Assembly (NCBI RefSeq): GCF_964186625.1
Contig: NZ_OZ075108.1
Coordinates: forward strand, 3,299,001 to 3,363,000
Source of the DNA: Asticcacaulis sp. MM231
Lineage (GTDB): Bacteria > Pseudomonadota > Alphaproteobacteria > Caulobacterales > Caulobacteraceae
Length of the DNA stretch: 64,000 nt
Reading direction: 5' to 3'
A program made the translations under genes and the position numbers. This document shows, in pieces, positions 20,490 through 29,771 of the stretch. The notes under the pieces are model-generated. The model did not search any database. It was not told where the DNA came from and was given only the letters and a program-made list of their open reading frames with translations. Positions within the stretch are counted from its first letter, which is position 1; each line of letters opens with the position of its first letter.

Positions 20490-20522
20490 AAAAGCCCCCG
20501 GTCAATCAACCGAGGGCCTTTT
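20490..20522 (-). terminator. Terminator of the MFS transporter gene
   Basis: GCCC-CCGGT pairs with ACCG-GGGC around CAATCA (20494-20517). On the minus strand eight T follow the stem. It lies 30 bases past the MFS stop codon. On the plus strand TTTT also follows. Confidence 0.75.
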
Positions 20523-20552
20523 GTTTCAACGTTTTCGTGAAGTTAGTCTCAT

Positions 20553-22229
20553 CTACTTATTAAAGTCGATGTGGCGATTGTCCTTCACGAAGAACAGGCC
20601 GATGACCACGGTAAAGGCCGCAATGCCGACCGGATACCACAGGCCGTCATAGATGCCGCCCGTCGCCGCCACGATCGTGAAGGTGATAAACGGCAGCAGG
20701 CCACCAAACCAGCCATTGCCGAAGTGATAGGGCAAGGACATGGCGCTGTAGCGAATGCGCGCCGGGAACATCTCGACAAGCGCCGCCGCCATCGGGGCAT
20801 AGACCATGGTGACGAGCAGGACGAGCAGGGTCAGGATGCCCAGTGTCTTCGGATAGTCGATCGTGGCGTTATCCGCCTTGGCCGGATAGCCCGCAGCCTT
20901 TAGCGCAGCGCCCACCTGCTTGACGAAATCGGCCTGTGCGGTTTTCAGCGCCTCACCGGTCAGGTTCTTGCCCTCGAAGGACGGGATGACCGTCTGACCG
21001 ATGCGCACCGAAGCCACAGCGCCGGCCGGGGCCGCTTCATTGGTGTAGCTGATGCCGCCCTTGGCGAGGTAGGATTTGGCGATATCGCATGATTGCAGGA
21101 ACTTGGCCTTGCCGACCGGATCAAACTGGACAGCGCAGGCGGCCTGATCGGCCACCACCACCACCGGCGAGGTCTTTTGCGCCTGTTCAAGCGCCGGGCT
21201 GACCGCACCGGTCAGGGCGCCGAACAGCGGGAAGTAACCCGCCGCCGCCAGAACGAGGCCGGCCAGGATGATCGGCTTGCGGCCGATGCGATCGGACAGC
21301 CAGCCGAAAAAGATGAAGAACGGCGTGGCGATGGCCAGCGCGCCGCCGATCAGCCAGTACGAGGTCGACAGATCGACGTGCAACATCTTCTGCAGGAAGA
21401 ACAGCGCATAGAACTGGCCAGTGTACCACACCACGCCTTGACCGGCCACGAGACCAAACAGGGCGATCAGCACAATCTTGAGATTCGACCACTTCAGGAA
21501 GGCTTCGGAAAGTGGCGATTTCGACGTCCGCCCCTCGTCCTTCATGGCCTGGAAAACCGGGCTTTCATTGAGCTTCATGCGAATCCAGATCGAAACCAGC
21601 AGCAGGACGATTGAGAACAGGAACGGCAGGCGCCAGCCCCAGGCCTTGAAGTCTTCCGGGCTGACATAGTGCTGGGTAACGCCGATGGCGACGAGCGCCA
21701 GCAGCAGGCCTAGCGTGGCCGTGGTCTGAATCCACGCCGTCATCTGGCCGCGTTTGTTATCCGGCGAATGCTCGGCCACATAGGTGGCGGCGCCACCATA
21801 TTCGCCGCCCATGGCGAGACCTTGGACCAGGCGCAGACAGATCAGGATGATCGGCGCGGCGATGCCGATGGTGGCATAGTTGGGCAGGACGCCGACGAGG
21901 AAGGTCGACAGCCCCATGATGACCATGGTGACCAGAAAGGTATGCTTGCGGCCGATCTTGTCACCCATGCCACCAAAGACCATGGCCCCGAAGGGCCGCA
22001 CCACGAAGCCAGCCGCCAGGGCCAGCAGTGCGAAGATGAAGGAGGTCGTCGGGTTAATGCCTTCAACCTCGAAGAACTGCGTGCCCATAATGGCCGCCAG
22101 CGTGCCGAAAATATAAAAGTCGAACCATTCAAAGATGGTGCCCAGCGATGAAGCCCCGATCACAAGCCACATGCTCTGTTTTTCTTGGCTCTGCTTCTTG
22201 TGACCTGTTTCGCCTGATGTCGTTGTCAT
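20553..22229 (-). CDS. MFS transporter, metabolite:H+ symporter (MHS) family
   Basis: The 558-residue permease has the 12-helix major facilitator fold. MHS-type motifs are visible: GTIFEWFDFYIFGTLAA in helix 1, RPFGAMVFGGMGDKIGRKHTFLVT between helices 2 and 3, GGEYGGAATYVAEHSP in helix 4-5, and GWLSDRIGRKPIILAG in the second half. Such proteins import organic acids or osmolytes with protons. It is about 110 residues longer than usual because of an extra segment (about residues 345-460) between later helices, with two cysteines (QAACAVQF, QSCDIAK). It stands alone with its own terminator. Substrate unknown. Confidence 0.88.
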   Translation of the reverse strand: MTTTSGETGHKKQSQEKQSMWLVIGASSLGTIFEWFDFYIFGTLAAIMGTQFFEVEGINPTTSFIFALLALAAGFVVRPFGAMVFGGMGDKIGRKHTFLVTMVIMGLSTFLVGVLPNYATIGIAAPIILICLRLVQGLAMGGEYGGAATYVAEHSPDNKRGQMTAWIQTTATLGLLLALVAIGVTQHYVSPEDFKAWGWRLPFLFSIVLLLVSIWIRMKLNESPVFQAMKDEGRTSKSPLSEAFLKWSNLKIVLIALFGLVAGQGVVWYTGQFYALFFLQKMLHVDLSTSYWLIGGALAIATPFFIFFGWLSDRIGRKPIILAGLVLAAAGYFPLFGALTGAVSPALEQAQKTSPVVVVADQAACAVQFDPVGKAKFLQSCDIAKSYLAKGGISYTNEAAPAGAVASVRIGQTVIPSFEGKNLTGEALKTAQADFVKQVGAALKAAGYPAKADNATIDYPKTLGILTLLVLLVTMVYAPMAAALVEMFPARIRYSAMSLPYHFGNGWFGGLLPFITFTIVAATGGIYDGLWYPVGIAAFTVVIGLFFVKDNRHIDFNK

Positions 22230-22338
22230 GTCGTCTCAACCCCTTGGGTGCGTTCGTCCCTGTTATGTCGTCTGGAGCCTTTGCTCTCTTTGAAATAAGA
22301 AATGACACAGGGTTGACCGGAGGGCAAGGCATGAAAAA

Positions 22339-22362
22339 GCCCTCCGGTTCGCTCCGGAGGGC
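22339..22362 (-). terminator. Terminator of the M1 aminopeptidase gene
   Basis: A perfect 9-bp stem GCCCTCCGG/CCGGAGGGC with a six-base loop is followed by TTTTT on the minus strand. It lies 24 bases after the stop codon of the peptidase gene. Confidence 0.85.
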
Positions 22363-22385
22363 CGTAGTTACATGCGTTGTAACGC

Positions 22386-25043
22386 TTATTGCGCCGCTTT
22401 GAGCGCCTGGGCCAGTTCATCGGACTTGGCGTCCTTGAGCGCATTGCAGGTGCGCATACCTTCGAGCATGCGATCAAAGGACAGTTCGCCGCGGCCAGCG
22501 GCCTTGACCTTCGGACGCATGATCTGATCGACCTCATCCGCCTTGGCTGCCGAGCAATAGCGTCCCGGCAGGGAGGCAATGCGGCCGGCGGAGAAGATGC
22601 CCGCCCCGGTCGAGAAGCTGTCATAGTTGGCCTTCAACCAGTCATAGGCCATGTCGCGCGTGTCGTTGCTGCCCATCAGGCCGGCGATAAGGCCGGTCTT
22701 GTCCGGGTTACGCAGGCGCTTGTCGCCGAGGATCCCGAAGATCCAGGTCGCCGTTTCCGGCTTGGCGTCGGCGGTGACCGAGCGCATGGCGGCGCCACGA
22801 AGCGTCTCGTCGCTGGCGGTGAGGGCACGCTCCAGCATTGCCTTGGCGGCGGGCAGCCCGCCCTCCTCGACATAGACGCTCAGGGCGCGGCCACGATAGG
22901 CCTGATCGAGCGCCTTGTCGTCACCCGCCAGATAGGCGTTGGCGGCGTCGAGCAACTGCTTGCGGACCGCCGCATCACGGGCATCGCCAGCTACAATGCC
23001 GACCAGGCTCTGGCGCAGCTTGGAGGTATCCGGATCATCGTTGATATAGGCGTTGGCCTTGGGATCAAAACCCAGAGCGGCCAGGCGCGGCGCATAGATG
23101 GAATCCATGACCCGGCGATAATCGGCCAGGGCCGCCTCACCGATAATGCCGCGGCTGCGCAGGTTGGCGAGGTTGTCCCCGCCCCCGACCGCCACGTTGG
23201 AATCCTTATTGTTGACCATGATGCGCGCCGCCTTGATCAGTTCGGCCGCCGGCAGCTTGCCGGCGTAGAACTGGCCCCACAGGCTGTCGATGGTAGCTAT
23301 GCCCTCGGCGCCCGAAAGCTTGTCGCCGGTCGCGAGCAGGGCATCCCAGTCCGCAAGCGTCAGATTAAAGCGGTAATAGCCGGTTCCGCCGGCATTGGGC
23401 ATGAAGGCGCCCGGCTTATCGACGCCGAGATTGCCCTGCTTGTCGGCCAGCATGAAACAGCCGGTATCTGCGTCACGACGGATGCACAGCGGGATGGTCC
23501 AGGTCTGCTCGGGCAAGGTGGTGCCGAGGCGGGCATAGCGCGACTGCGTCGCCACCAGCCAGCCGCCATTGTGGCTGAAATCGATGACGGGGAAGCCCTG
23601 CTGATCGACGAAGCTCTTCATCGAATCGAGCACTTTCGGATTTTGGGCCGCATCGGCAAGGGCACCGAAGAAATCTTCCGACGTTGCATTGCCATGCGGA
23701 TGACGCGACATGTGCAGGCGGACGCCGGCCTTGAAGCGTTCGTCACCCAGATAGCCAGCGATCATCGAAACAACCTGCCCGCCCTTGCCATAGGTGATGC
23801 CGTCAAACGCGGAGTCGATATCGCCATTGCGGGTGATCGGCTGGTGGATCGGACGACCGACCTTGAGCGCATCGGCGCCCATGGCCTCAAAACCCTCTTC
23901 GACAGCGCCGACGCCGATGTTCAACTCCGGCCGCCATTCGTTGCCGATGCGGTAGCCCATCCAGTTGGCGAAGCTCTCATTGAGCCAGATATCATCCCAC
24001 CAGGCCGGGGTGACATAATCGCCGAACCACTGGTGTGACAGTTCGTGAGCCACCACCATGCCGAAGGCCTGCTTCTGCGTGGTCGGGGCGCCTTCCGGCA
24101 GCAGCAGGATGTTGTCACCGTAGATGTCGGCGCCAGCGTTTTCCATGGCGCCCGGCATGATCGGCGAAGCGATCTGGTCGAGTTTCGGATAGGGGAAGCC
24201 CTGGCCGAAATAGGATTCGAGGTGATTGACGATGGCCGGCGTTTCGTCGAGCGCGTATTTCAGCTTATCGGCGTTCGGCTTGGTGGCGATGATGCGGATC
24301 GGCAGGGGATGGTTGCGGAACTGGTTCGCCGGCACTGCCCCCTCGGCAGTGACGAACGGGCCAACCACGAAGGCCATCAGATAGGTTGGCAGTTTTTCGG
24401 TCGGATAGAAGATGTGGGTCACCAGCTTGCCGGCGGTCACCTCGCCATCGCGCGGCGCGTTGCTGACCGCAAGCAGGCCGGGCTCCGTGGTGATTTTCAC
24501 GCGGAACTGGGTCTTGAAGCCCGGCTCATCGAACGACGGGAAGGCGGCACGGGCGTCGATCGATTCAAATTGCGACCAGACGTACCAGTCACCACCGACC
24601 TGAACGCGGTAGAGACCGGCGGCGTCGTTGGTGAAGGGGGCATCGTAATCGAACACCAGCGTAATTTTACCGCCAGGCACGGCCTTGGCGAAATCGAGGC
24701 GCGCAACGCCCAGATCATCGACCTGGGTGTACTTGGCGTTGATCACCTTGTCGCCGACCATGGCGACCACTTTCGACACCTTGAGGTCGCGGCCATGCAG
24801 GTAGAGCGACTTGGTTTCCGCCTTCACATTGACGTCGATCTCGACATGGCCGGAAAAGCGCGGCTTTGAGGGGACAATGGTCAGGTCAAGACGATAGGCC
24901 AGCGGGGCAGCGGCATCGGGCAGTTTGCCCTGCGGAGCTTGAGCGTCCGCGACAATGGCGGCAGGCGGGGCGGCAAGCGCCATGACGGGGGTGAGCGCGG
25001 TCGAGGCGAGGAGCAGACCAGCGGCAAAAAGCATTGAGCGCAT
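22386..25043 (-). CDS. Exported M1 family aminopeptidase
   Basis: The 885-residue zinc peptidase removes N-terminal residues from peptides. A signal peptide (MRSMLFAAGLLLASTALTPV, cleaved near ALAAPPA) sends it to the periplasm. The substrate-recognition motif PGAMENAGADIYG (near residue 295) and the zinc site VVAHELSHQWFG (HEXXH near 330) with the downstream NESFANWMGY Glu (about 350-358) are intact. The C-terminal half is the ERAP1-like helical repeat domain. It is monocistronic. A second, shorter M1 protein, a lipoprotein, is encoded at 38053-40002, so periplasmic peptide breakdown is well supplied in this organism. Confidence 0.93.
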   Translation of the reverse strand: MRSMLFAAGLLLASTALTPVMALAAPPAAIVADAQAPQGKLPDAAAPLAYRLDLTIVPSKPRFSGHVEIDVNVKAETKSLYLHGRDLKVSKVVAMVGDKVINAKYTQVDDLGVARLDFAKAVPGGKITLVFDYDAPFTNDAAGLYRVQVGGDWYVWSQFESIDARAAFPSFDEPGFKTQFRVKITTEPGLLAVSNAPRDGEVTAGKLVTHIFYPTEKLPTYLMAFVVGPFVTAEGAVPANQFRNHPLPIRIIATKPNADKLKYALDETPAIVNHLESYFGQGFPYPKLDQIASPIMPGAMENAGADIYGDNILLLPEGAPTTQKQAFGMVVAHELSHQWFGDYVTPAWWDDIWLNESFANWMGYRIGNEWRPELNIGVGAVEEGFEAMGADALKVGRPIHQPITRNGDIDSAFDGITYGKGGQVVSMIAGYLGDERFKAGVRLHMSRHPHGNATSEDFFGALADAAQNPKVLDSMKSFVDQQGFPVIDFSHNGGWLVATQSRYARLGTTLPEQTWTIPLCIRRDADTGCFMLADKQGNLGVDKPGAFMPNAGGTGYYRFNLTLADWDALLATGDKLSGAEGIATIDSLWGQFYAGKLPAAELIKAARIMVNNKDSNVAVGGGDNLANLRSRGIIGEAALADYRRVMDSIYAPRLAALGFDPKANAYINDDPDTSKLRQSLVGIVAGDARDAAVRKQLLDAANAYLAGDDKALDQAYRGRALSVYVEEGGLPAAKAMLERALTASDETLRGAAMRSVTADAKPETATWIFGILGDKRLRNPDKTGLIAGLMGSNDTRDMAYDWLKANYDSFSTGAGIFSAGRIASLPGRYCSAAKADEVDQIMRPKVKAAGRGELSFDRMLEGMRTCNALKDAKSDELAQALKAAQ

Positions 25044-25309
25044 AGGATATTTTCCGGGTTGGGGCGAAGCGCAAGGCCAGGGCTAGGCGACCCAGGTAAG
25101 GCCTTACGGGATCATTAAAACTGAAACCAGTTGGCAGGGTTAGCACAGCAATTTTCCCACGTTCATTACATTTTTGTAAGGTGATGTGGCACGTGCGCCG
25201 CACCTGAGCGCAATCCTTGGGTTTTTAAGAAAAACGGCCCTGTCTCAAGCAAGCCTTAAGCTATCGATAGGAGGGTGCTGCCTGTCGACACATCCCAGAG
25301 GCTTCCACC

Positions 25310-26188
25310 TTGTTAAACAAAATCCTGTCCCTGCTGACCCTCAGCGCGGCCCTGACGTGCGGCAGCGCCGCCCACGCCAACTCGATTTTCACCTTTACCA
25401 GCGGCAAGCTTTTGCTCACCGGCGGCGTCAGCCAGGTCGAGGGTTCGGCCGGCGGCGGCCTGACGCCGTGGGCGGTGATCGGCAGCTACGGCTCGCAAAA
25501 CCAGACCGGCGGCAATCTCTATTATACCGACGTCAACACACAGGACTACAACATCACATCCTATGGCGCCCTGGTCGGCATCCATGACCGCGTCGAGATC
25601 TCCTATGCCCGTCAGGATTTCGACATGCAGAAGGTCGGCACGGTGCTGGGCCTCGGTTATGGTTACACGATCTCGCAGGACACGATCGGTGTGAAGGTCA
25701 AGCTGCTCGGTGACGCCGTCCTCGAACAGGATAGCTGGCTGCCGCAGATCGCGGTCGGGGCGCAGTTCAAGTCGAACAAGAATGGCGCGCTGGTCAAAAC
25801 GCTCGGCGCGCGTGACGATTCCGGCAGCGACTACTATGTCAGCGCCACCAAGCTCTATCTCAAATACGGCCTGCTGGCCAACGCTACCCTGCGCGCCACC
25901 AAGGCCAACCAGTTCGGCATTTTGGGCTACGGCGGCACCGATGACGATTACCACCTCCAGTTCGAAGGCTCTTTGGCCTATATGCTCAACCGCCGCACGG
26001 CCGTGGGCGTCGAGGTCCGCACTAAGCCGGACAATCTCGGCGTCGCCAAGGAAGGCGCGGCGGTTGATGCCTTTGTCGCCTATGCGCTCAACAAGCACCT
26101 TTCGCTCACCCTCGCCTATGCTGACCTCGGCCATATCGTTACGTGCCGTCAGTCGGGGCTCTACGCCTCGCTACAGGCCGGTTTCTAA
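25310..26188 (+). CDS. DUF3034 family outer membrane-like protein
   Basis: The 292-residue protein has a signal peptide (to about AHANS, residue 24) and then alternating beta strands with Gly/Tyr/Asp turns, ending in Phe (LQAGF), as for outer membrane barrels. It matches DUF3034 (VSQVEGSAGGGLTPWAVIGSYG, later RVEISYARQDFDMQKVG). The start is TTG at 25310; an AGAGG site lies nine bases upstream. An exported truncated globin gene follows after 11 bases, likely in one operon. The 266-base gap on its left to the M1 peptidase start showed no clear site. The function of the family is not known. Confidence 0.82.
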   Translation: MLNKILSLLTLSAALTCGSAAHANSIFTFTSGKLLLTGGVSQVEGSAGGGLTPWAVIGSYGSQNQTGGNLYYTDVNTQDYNITSYGALVGIHDRVEISYARQDFDMQKVGTVLGLGYGYTISQDTIGVKVKLLGDAVLEQDSWLPQIAVGAQFKSNKNGALVKTLGARDDSGSDYYVSATKLYLKYGLLANATLRATKANQFGILGYGGTDDDYHLQFEGSLAYMLNRRTAVGVEVRTKPDNLGVAKEGAAVDAFVAYALNKHLSLTLAYADLGHIVTCRQSGLYASLQAGF

Positions 26189-26199
26189 GGAGCGCCGCC

Positions 26200-26682
26200 A
26201 TGAAATATCTGTCTCTGGCCAAATGCCTGTCTCTGGCTGTCGCGGCCGCCCTTCTCAGCGCGCCCGCCCTGGCCCAGGAAATTCCCGCAGGGCCGCCTGG
26301 CGCCGCCACCGCGCCGGTTATCTCCGACGGCAAGCTCTTTGCCGAATTTGGCGGTCATGACGGTCTGGTCAGACTGATGGACGACTTCATGGTCATCCTG
26401 CTGGCCGATCCGCGCACCAAGGACTTCTTCGTCGCGGTCGATCAGAGGCGCGTGAAGGCCGAACTGGTGTCGCAAGTCTGCCAGATCACAGGCGGCGGCT
26501 GCACCTATACCGGCAAGGACATGAAGGTGGCCCATGCCAAGCTCGGCATCCACAAGGAAGACTTCATGGCGCTGGTCGAAGACCTGCAACTGGCCATGAA
26601 CCGGAACGATATTCCCTTCACAGCGCAGAACAAGCTGCTGGCGGCCCTGGCGCCTCAGCACCGCGATATGGTGGTGCAGTAA
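26200..26682 (+). CDS. Exported group I truncated hemoglobin
   Basis: The 160-residue protein is a 2-on-2 globin of group I: LFAEFGGHDGLVRLMDDFM, with FF near residue 78, and VAHAKLGIHKEDF, where the first His is the expected haem-binding (F8) residue. Unlike most truncated globins it carries an N-terminal signal peptide (SLAVAAALLSAPALAQ, cleaved near residue 26). Two Cys (VCQITGGGC) could form a periplasmic disulfide. The start at 26200 has a GGAG ribosome site; a longer frame to 26143 overlaps DUF3034. It pairs with the barrel-like DUF3034 gene. A role in oxygen, NO or haem handling in the periplasm is possible. Confidence 0.85.
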   Translation: MKYLSLAKCLSLAVAAALLSAPALAQEIPAGPPGAATAPVISDGKLFAEFGGHDGLVRLMDDFMVILLADPRTKDFFVAVDQRRVKAELVSQVCQITGGGCTYTGKDMKVAHAKLGIHKEDFMALVEDLQLAMNRNDIPFTAQNKLLAALAPQHRDMVVQ

Positions 26683-26691
26683 GGCTCAAGT

Positions 26692-28488
26692 CTAGGTTTT
26701 TGGACGGGTGAGAAAGTCGATCACGGCCTGCCACCCATACTTCAGATGGACATGAAAGTCCGGAGCCAGCAGCATGGCCACGATCATCAGCGCCAGAACC
26801 AGGCTGACACCACGCCATATGCTAATCTGGTTGCGGCCGAGCCACGAATGCTTGCGGAAGAAGTCCGGCTCAGCGCCATGAGCGCCGGTTTCCAGCTTGA
26901 AAGCCATCTCAAAACCGTCCTGAAAGCGGTCCTGCGGATGGGGCGCCAGGGCTTGCAGGATCAGACTGTCGAGCCAGGCCGGGAGGTCGCGGCGGCGCGA
27001 GGTCAAAAGCTCAGGCTTGCTGAATTTCGGTGTCTGGCCGGTTTCGATCTCACCGAACGGATAGGCCCCGCCGGTAAACAGGCGATAGAGCGTCACCCCC
27101 ATGGCGAAAATATCCGAGCGTTCATCCCCCGGCTTACCGTCAAAAAGCTCCGGCGCCTTGTAACTGGGGGTGCCGGGCACGAACAGGCTGTCCTTGTCGA
27201 TGCCGGGAATCCGCGCTACCCCAAGATCGACCAGCTTGAAACCGCCTTCCGGCATCAGGATGATGTTCTCAGGCTTGACGTCGCGGTGGATGATGCCGGC
27301 GCGATGCAGCGATCCCAGCGCCTTGGCCAGCTTGGTGGCGATGGCTACGCCCTCCTCCAGCCGGATTTTCGGCGCGCGTGACAGGCGATGTTCGAGGGTC
27401 TCGCCGGCATAATAGGGCTGGGCGACATAGAGGCAGGTTTGGCGACCGGGCGCGATATCGAGCACCGAACCGATCCACATATGCTGGACGCGACTGGCCA
27501 CCCAAGCCTCACGCATGAAGGCCGACCGCGCCGAGCTTTCCGAACCGATGGTGTGCGGCTTGGGAAATTTCAGAACGACATGCGGGCTGACGCCGGTGCG
27601 GAATTCGCGCATATCACGCGCGCGGAAAACGCGGCTATAGATGCCATCGGCCAGTTGGCGATCAAGGCGGAAGCCGTCGATGGTTTCGCCGGTATGAGGC
27701 GGCTCGATCATCGGCAATTTGGCGATGGCAAGGTTGAGATCTTCGATGGTGGCCGGCGGCAGGTCGATGACATCGATCACCATGGCCGTAGCGTTGTCAT
27801 CGCCGCCATGGGCTAGGGCCATGCTGACCAGCTTTTGAGCCGTCTCATCGGGCGAGGTGCGGGCATCGAGCAGGGCCAGGATTTGCGCTTGGCTGACGAA
27901 GCCATGCACGCCATCCGAACACAGCATCAGGCGATCATGCGGGAAGATATCATGGGCGCCGTAATCAATGCGGATGGCCTCTTCGGCCCCGACCGCGCGC
28001 GTAATGAAGGAACTGCCGTCGGCGCCTTCGGGCTTATGGTCCTGCGTGAGGAGTTCGAGCTGACCCGCGCGCAGGCGATAGAGCCGCGTATCGCCGGCGT
28101 GGAAACTGTGCAGGCGGCGGCCCTTGATCACCACGCCGGTAAAGGCGGCGCACATGCCTTTCAGGTTTTCGTTCTTCTGGCCTTCACGGAAAAGCCAGTA
28201 GTTGATGCTCTCCAGCGCCCGCGCCGCCGTCTTGCGCGGCGACAACAGCTCCGACTGGCCGAGATAATCGTCGATAAAGGTGCGCACCGACAGCTCGGCC
28301 GCCACGCGCCCGCCCTTGCGACCCCCGACGCCATCAGCCAGCGCGGCGACAGCACCGTGAAGACGCTGGCCATCTTCCAGGCACAGGGCAGCGAAATCCT
28401 GATTTTCATCGCGTTTGCCGATATCGCTGGCAAAACCGGCGGCGATATCAAGCTTTGAATCAGGCGATGTCGGGGGCGTAGGGTTCAT
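26692..28488 (-). CDS. PP2C phosphatase-Ser/Thr kinase fusion protein
   Basis: The 598-residue protein joins a PP2C phosphatase domain (residues about 12-245; DENQDF, ALADGVGGRKGG, CSDGVHGF, GGDDNATAMVIDV) to a eukaryote-like kinase domain (about 265-530). The kinase has GIYSRVFRARD (glycine-rich region), VVLKFPK (ATP lysine), HRDVKPENI (catalytic loop), DLGVAR in place of DFG, and APELFDG. One membrane helix near 560-580 anchors it with a short outer tail. Both metal-binding and catalytic residues appear intact, so it can probably both add and remove phosphate. Such fusions often lie beside nitrate or transport genes; here it sits alone, convergent with the globin gene. Confidence 0.9.
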   Translation of the reverse strand: MNPTPPTSPDSKLDIAAGFASDIGKRDENQDFAALCLEDGQRLHGAVAALADGVGGRKGGRVAAELSVRTFIDDYLGQSELLSPRKTAARALESINYWLFREGQKNENLKGMCAAFTGVVIKGRRLHSFHAGDTRLYRLRAGQLELLTQDHKPEGADGSSFITRAVGAEEAIRIDYGAHDIFPHDRLMLCSDGVHGFVSQAQILALLDARTSPDETAQKLVSMALAHGGDDNATAMVIDVIDLPPATIEDLNLAIAKLPMIEPPHTGETIDGFRLDRQLADGIYSRVFRARDMREFRTGVSPHVVLKFPKPHTIGSESSARSAFMREAWVASRVQHMWIGSVLDIAPGRQTCLYVAQPYYAGETLEHRLSRAPKIRLEEGVAIATKLAKALGSLHRAGIIHRDVKPENIILMPEGGFKLVDLGVARIPGIDKDSLFVPGTPSYKAPELFDGKPGDERSDIFAMGVTLYRLFTGGAYPFGEIETGQTPKFSKPELLTSRRRDLPAWLDSLILQALAPHPQDRFQDGFEMAFKLETGAHGAEPDFFRKHSWLGRNQISIWRGVSLVLALMIVAMLLAPDFHVHLKYGWQAVIDFLTRPKT

Positions 28489-28562
28489 GCCCTATCTGTG
28501 CATCGGCGAACCACGTTCGTCCAGACCCGCGCGAACTTATGGCGTTTGGCGTGACTTTTATG

Positions 28563-29771
28563 TCAAAGCCGGTCGAGCGGGAGAACGATGACACGCGCAC
28601 CGGTCTTCTGCGCCACAGCCCCCGCCGGCAGGCGGATGAGGGCGTCGGCGCGGGCGAAAACACCGACCAGCGACGAATCCTGGTCATCAAAGGCTGTTAC
28701 CTGAAGCTGGCCATAGGACGAACTGGAGAGCTTCGCCCGCAGATAGGCCTCACGCGGGCCGGCCGGACCAAGGGCGCCCTGCACCAGAGCCGTGACGAAA
28801 GGCGACGTCGCCTCCATGCCCAGCGATGCTTCGATCCAGACTTTAAGAAACAGTTGCGCCGTCACGAAGGCCGAGGCCGGATTACCGGGCAGGCTCAAAA
28901 CCCGCCGGTCATCCTCAAGAACACCAAAACTGGTCGGCTTGCCGGGGCGCACCTTGACGCTGTCGAAATCGAGCGTCAGGCCCAGTTTCGCCAGCGCCGG
29001 CTTGACCAGATCGTAGTCACCGACACTGGCGCCGCCCACCGTGACGATCAGGTCGGCCTTCACGCTTTTCAGCGCCTTGTGAATGCCCTTGGCATCATCG
29101 CCCTGCAGACCGAGACAGGACGCCTTACCGCCCCATTGTCGGATCAGCGCCATCAACGCGTAGGAGGCCGATTCATAGATTTGATCCGCCTTCGGATCAT
29201 GTCCAGGCAGCACCAGTTCATCACCCGTGCAAAGCACGACGACGTGCGGTCGGCGGACGACCGAAAGCGTATCGCAGCCCGCTGCGGCCGCCAGAGACAA
29301 ACGCCACGGATCGAGGCGCACGCCACGCTCCAGCAAGGTGTCGCCGGCCTTGAAATCCTGGCCGGCCTTGCGGATATGGGTTGGCATCGGCACGCGGCCA
29401 TCCGGCGTCACCTCTATGATTTGCTCACCGCGGACGACGTTTTCCTGAATGACAATGGCGTCGCAATCGGCCGGCACCGGCGCGCCGGTGAAGATGCGCA
29501 CCGCCTCGTCGGCCCCAAGGCGTCCTTCAAAGGCGCGGCCGGCCGAGCTTTCGCCGATCAAGGTCAGGGTCACCTGATCGCCGCTCAAAAAGTCCTTGCG
29601 CGTGGCGTAACCGTCCATAGCCGAGGCGTTGAACGGTGGCTGATCACGGCTGGCCAGCACCGGCCTGGCCAGCACACGGCCCATCGCCTTGCCGAGCGAC
29701 ACCTTTTGGTTACGCGCCTTCAAGGCCCGCGCGCGGACCAGGGTCAGCGCTTCGTCTACCGTTACCGCCAT
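28563..29771 (-). CDS. moeA: Molybdopterin molybdotransferase MoeA
   Basis: The 402-residue enzyme inserts molybdate into adenylated molybdopterin, the last step of molybdenum cofactor synthesis. The usual motifs are present: PPFNASAMDGYA (residues about 42-53), RIFTGAPVPADCDAIVIQE, LCTGDELV, VTVGGASVGDYD (the MoCF_biosynth core) and LSLPGNPASAF. The start at 29771 overlaps the moaB stop (TGATG), so translation is coupled. The longer frame from 29813 would run into moaB. No molybdoenzyme gene lies in the window. Confidence 0.95.
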   Translation of the reverse strand: MAVTVDEALTLVRARALKARNQKVSLGKAMGRVLARPVLASRDQPPFNASAMDGYATRKDFLSGDQVTLTLIGESSAGRAFEGRLGADEAVRIFTGAPVPADCDAIVIQENVVRGEQIIEVTPDGRVPMPTHIRKAGQDFKAGDTLLERGVRLDPWRLSLAAAAGCDTLSVVRRPHVVVLCTGDELVLPGHDPKADQIYESASYALMALIRQWGGKASCLGLQGDDAKGIHKALKSVKADLIVTVGGASVGDYDLVKPALAKLGLTLDFDSVKVRPGKPTSFGVLEDDRRVLSLPGNPASAFVTAQLFLKVWIEASLGMEATSPFVTALVQGALGPAGPREAYLRAKLSSSSYGQLQVTAFDDQDSSLVGVFARADALIRLPAGAVAQKTGARVIVLPLDRL

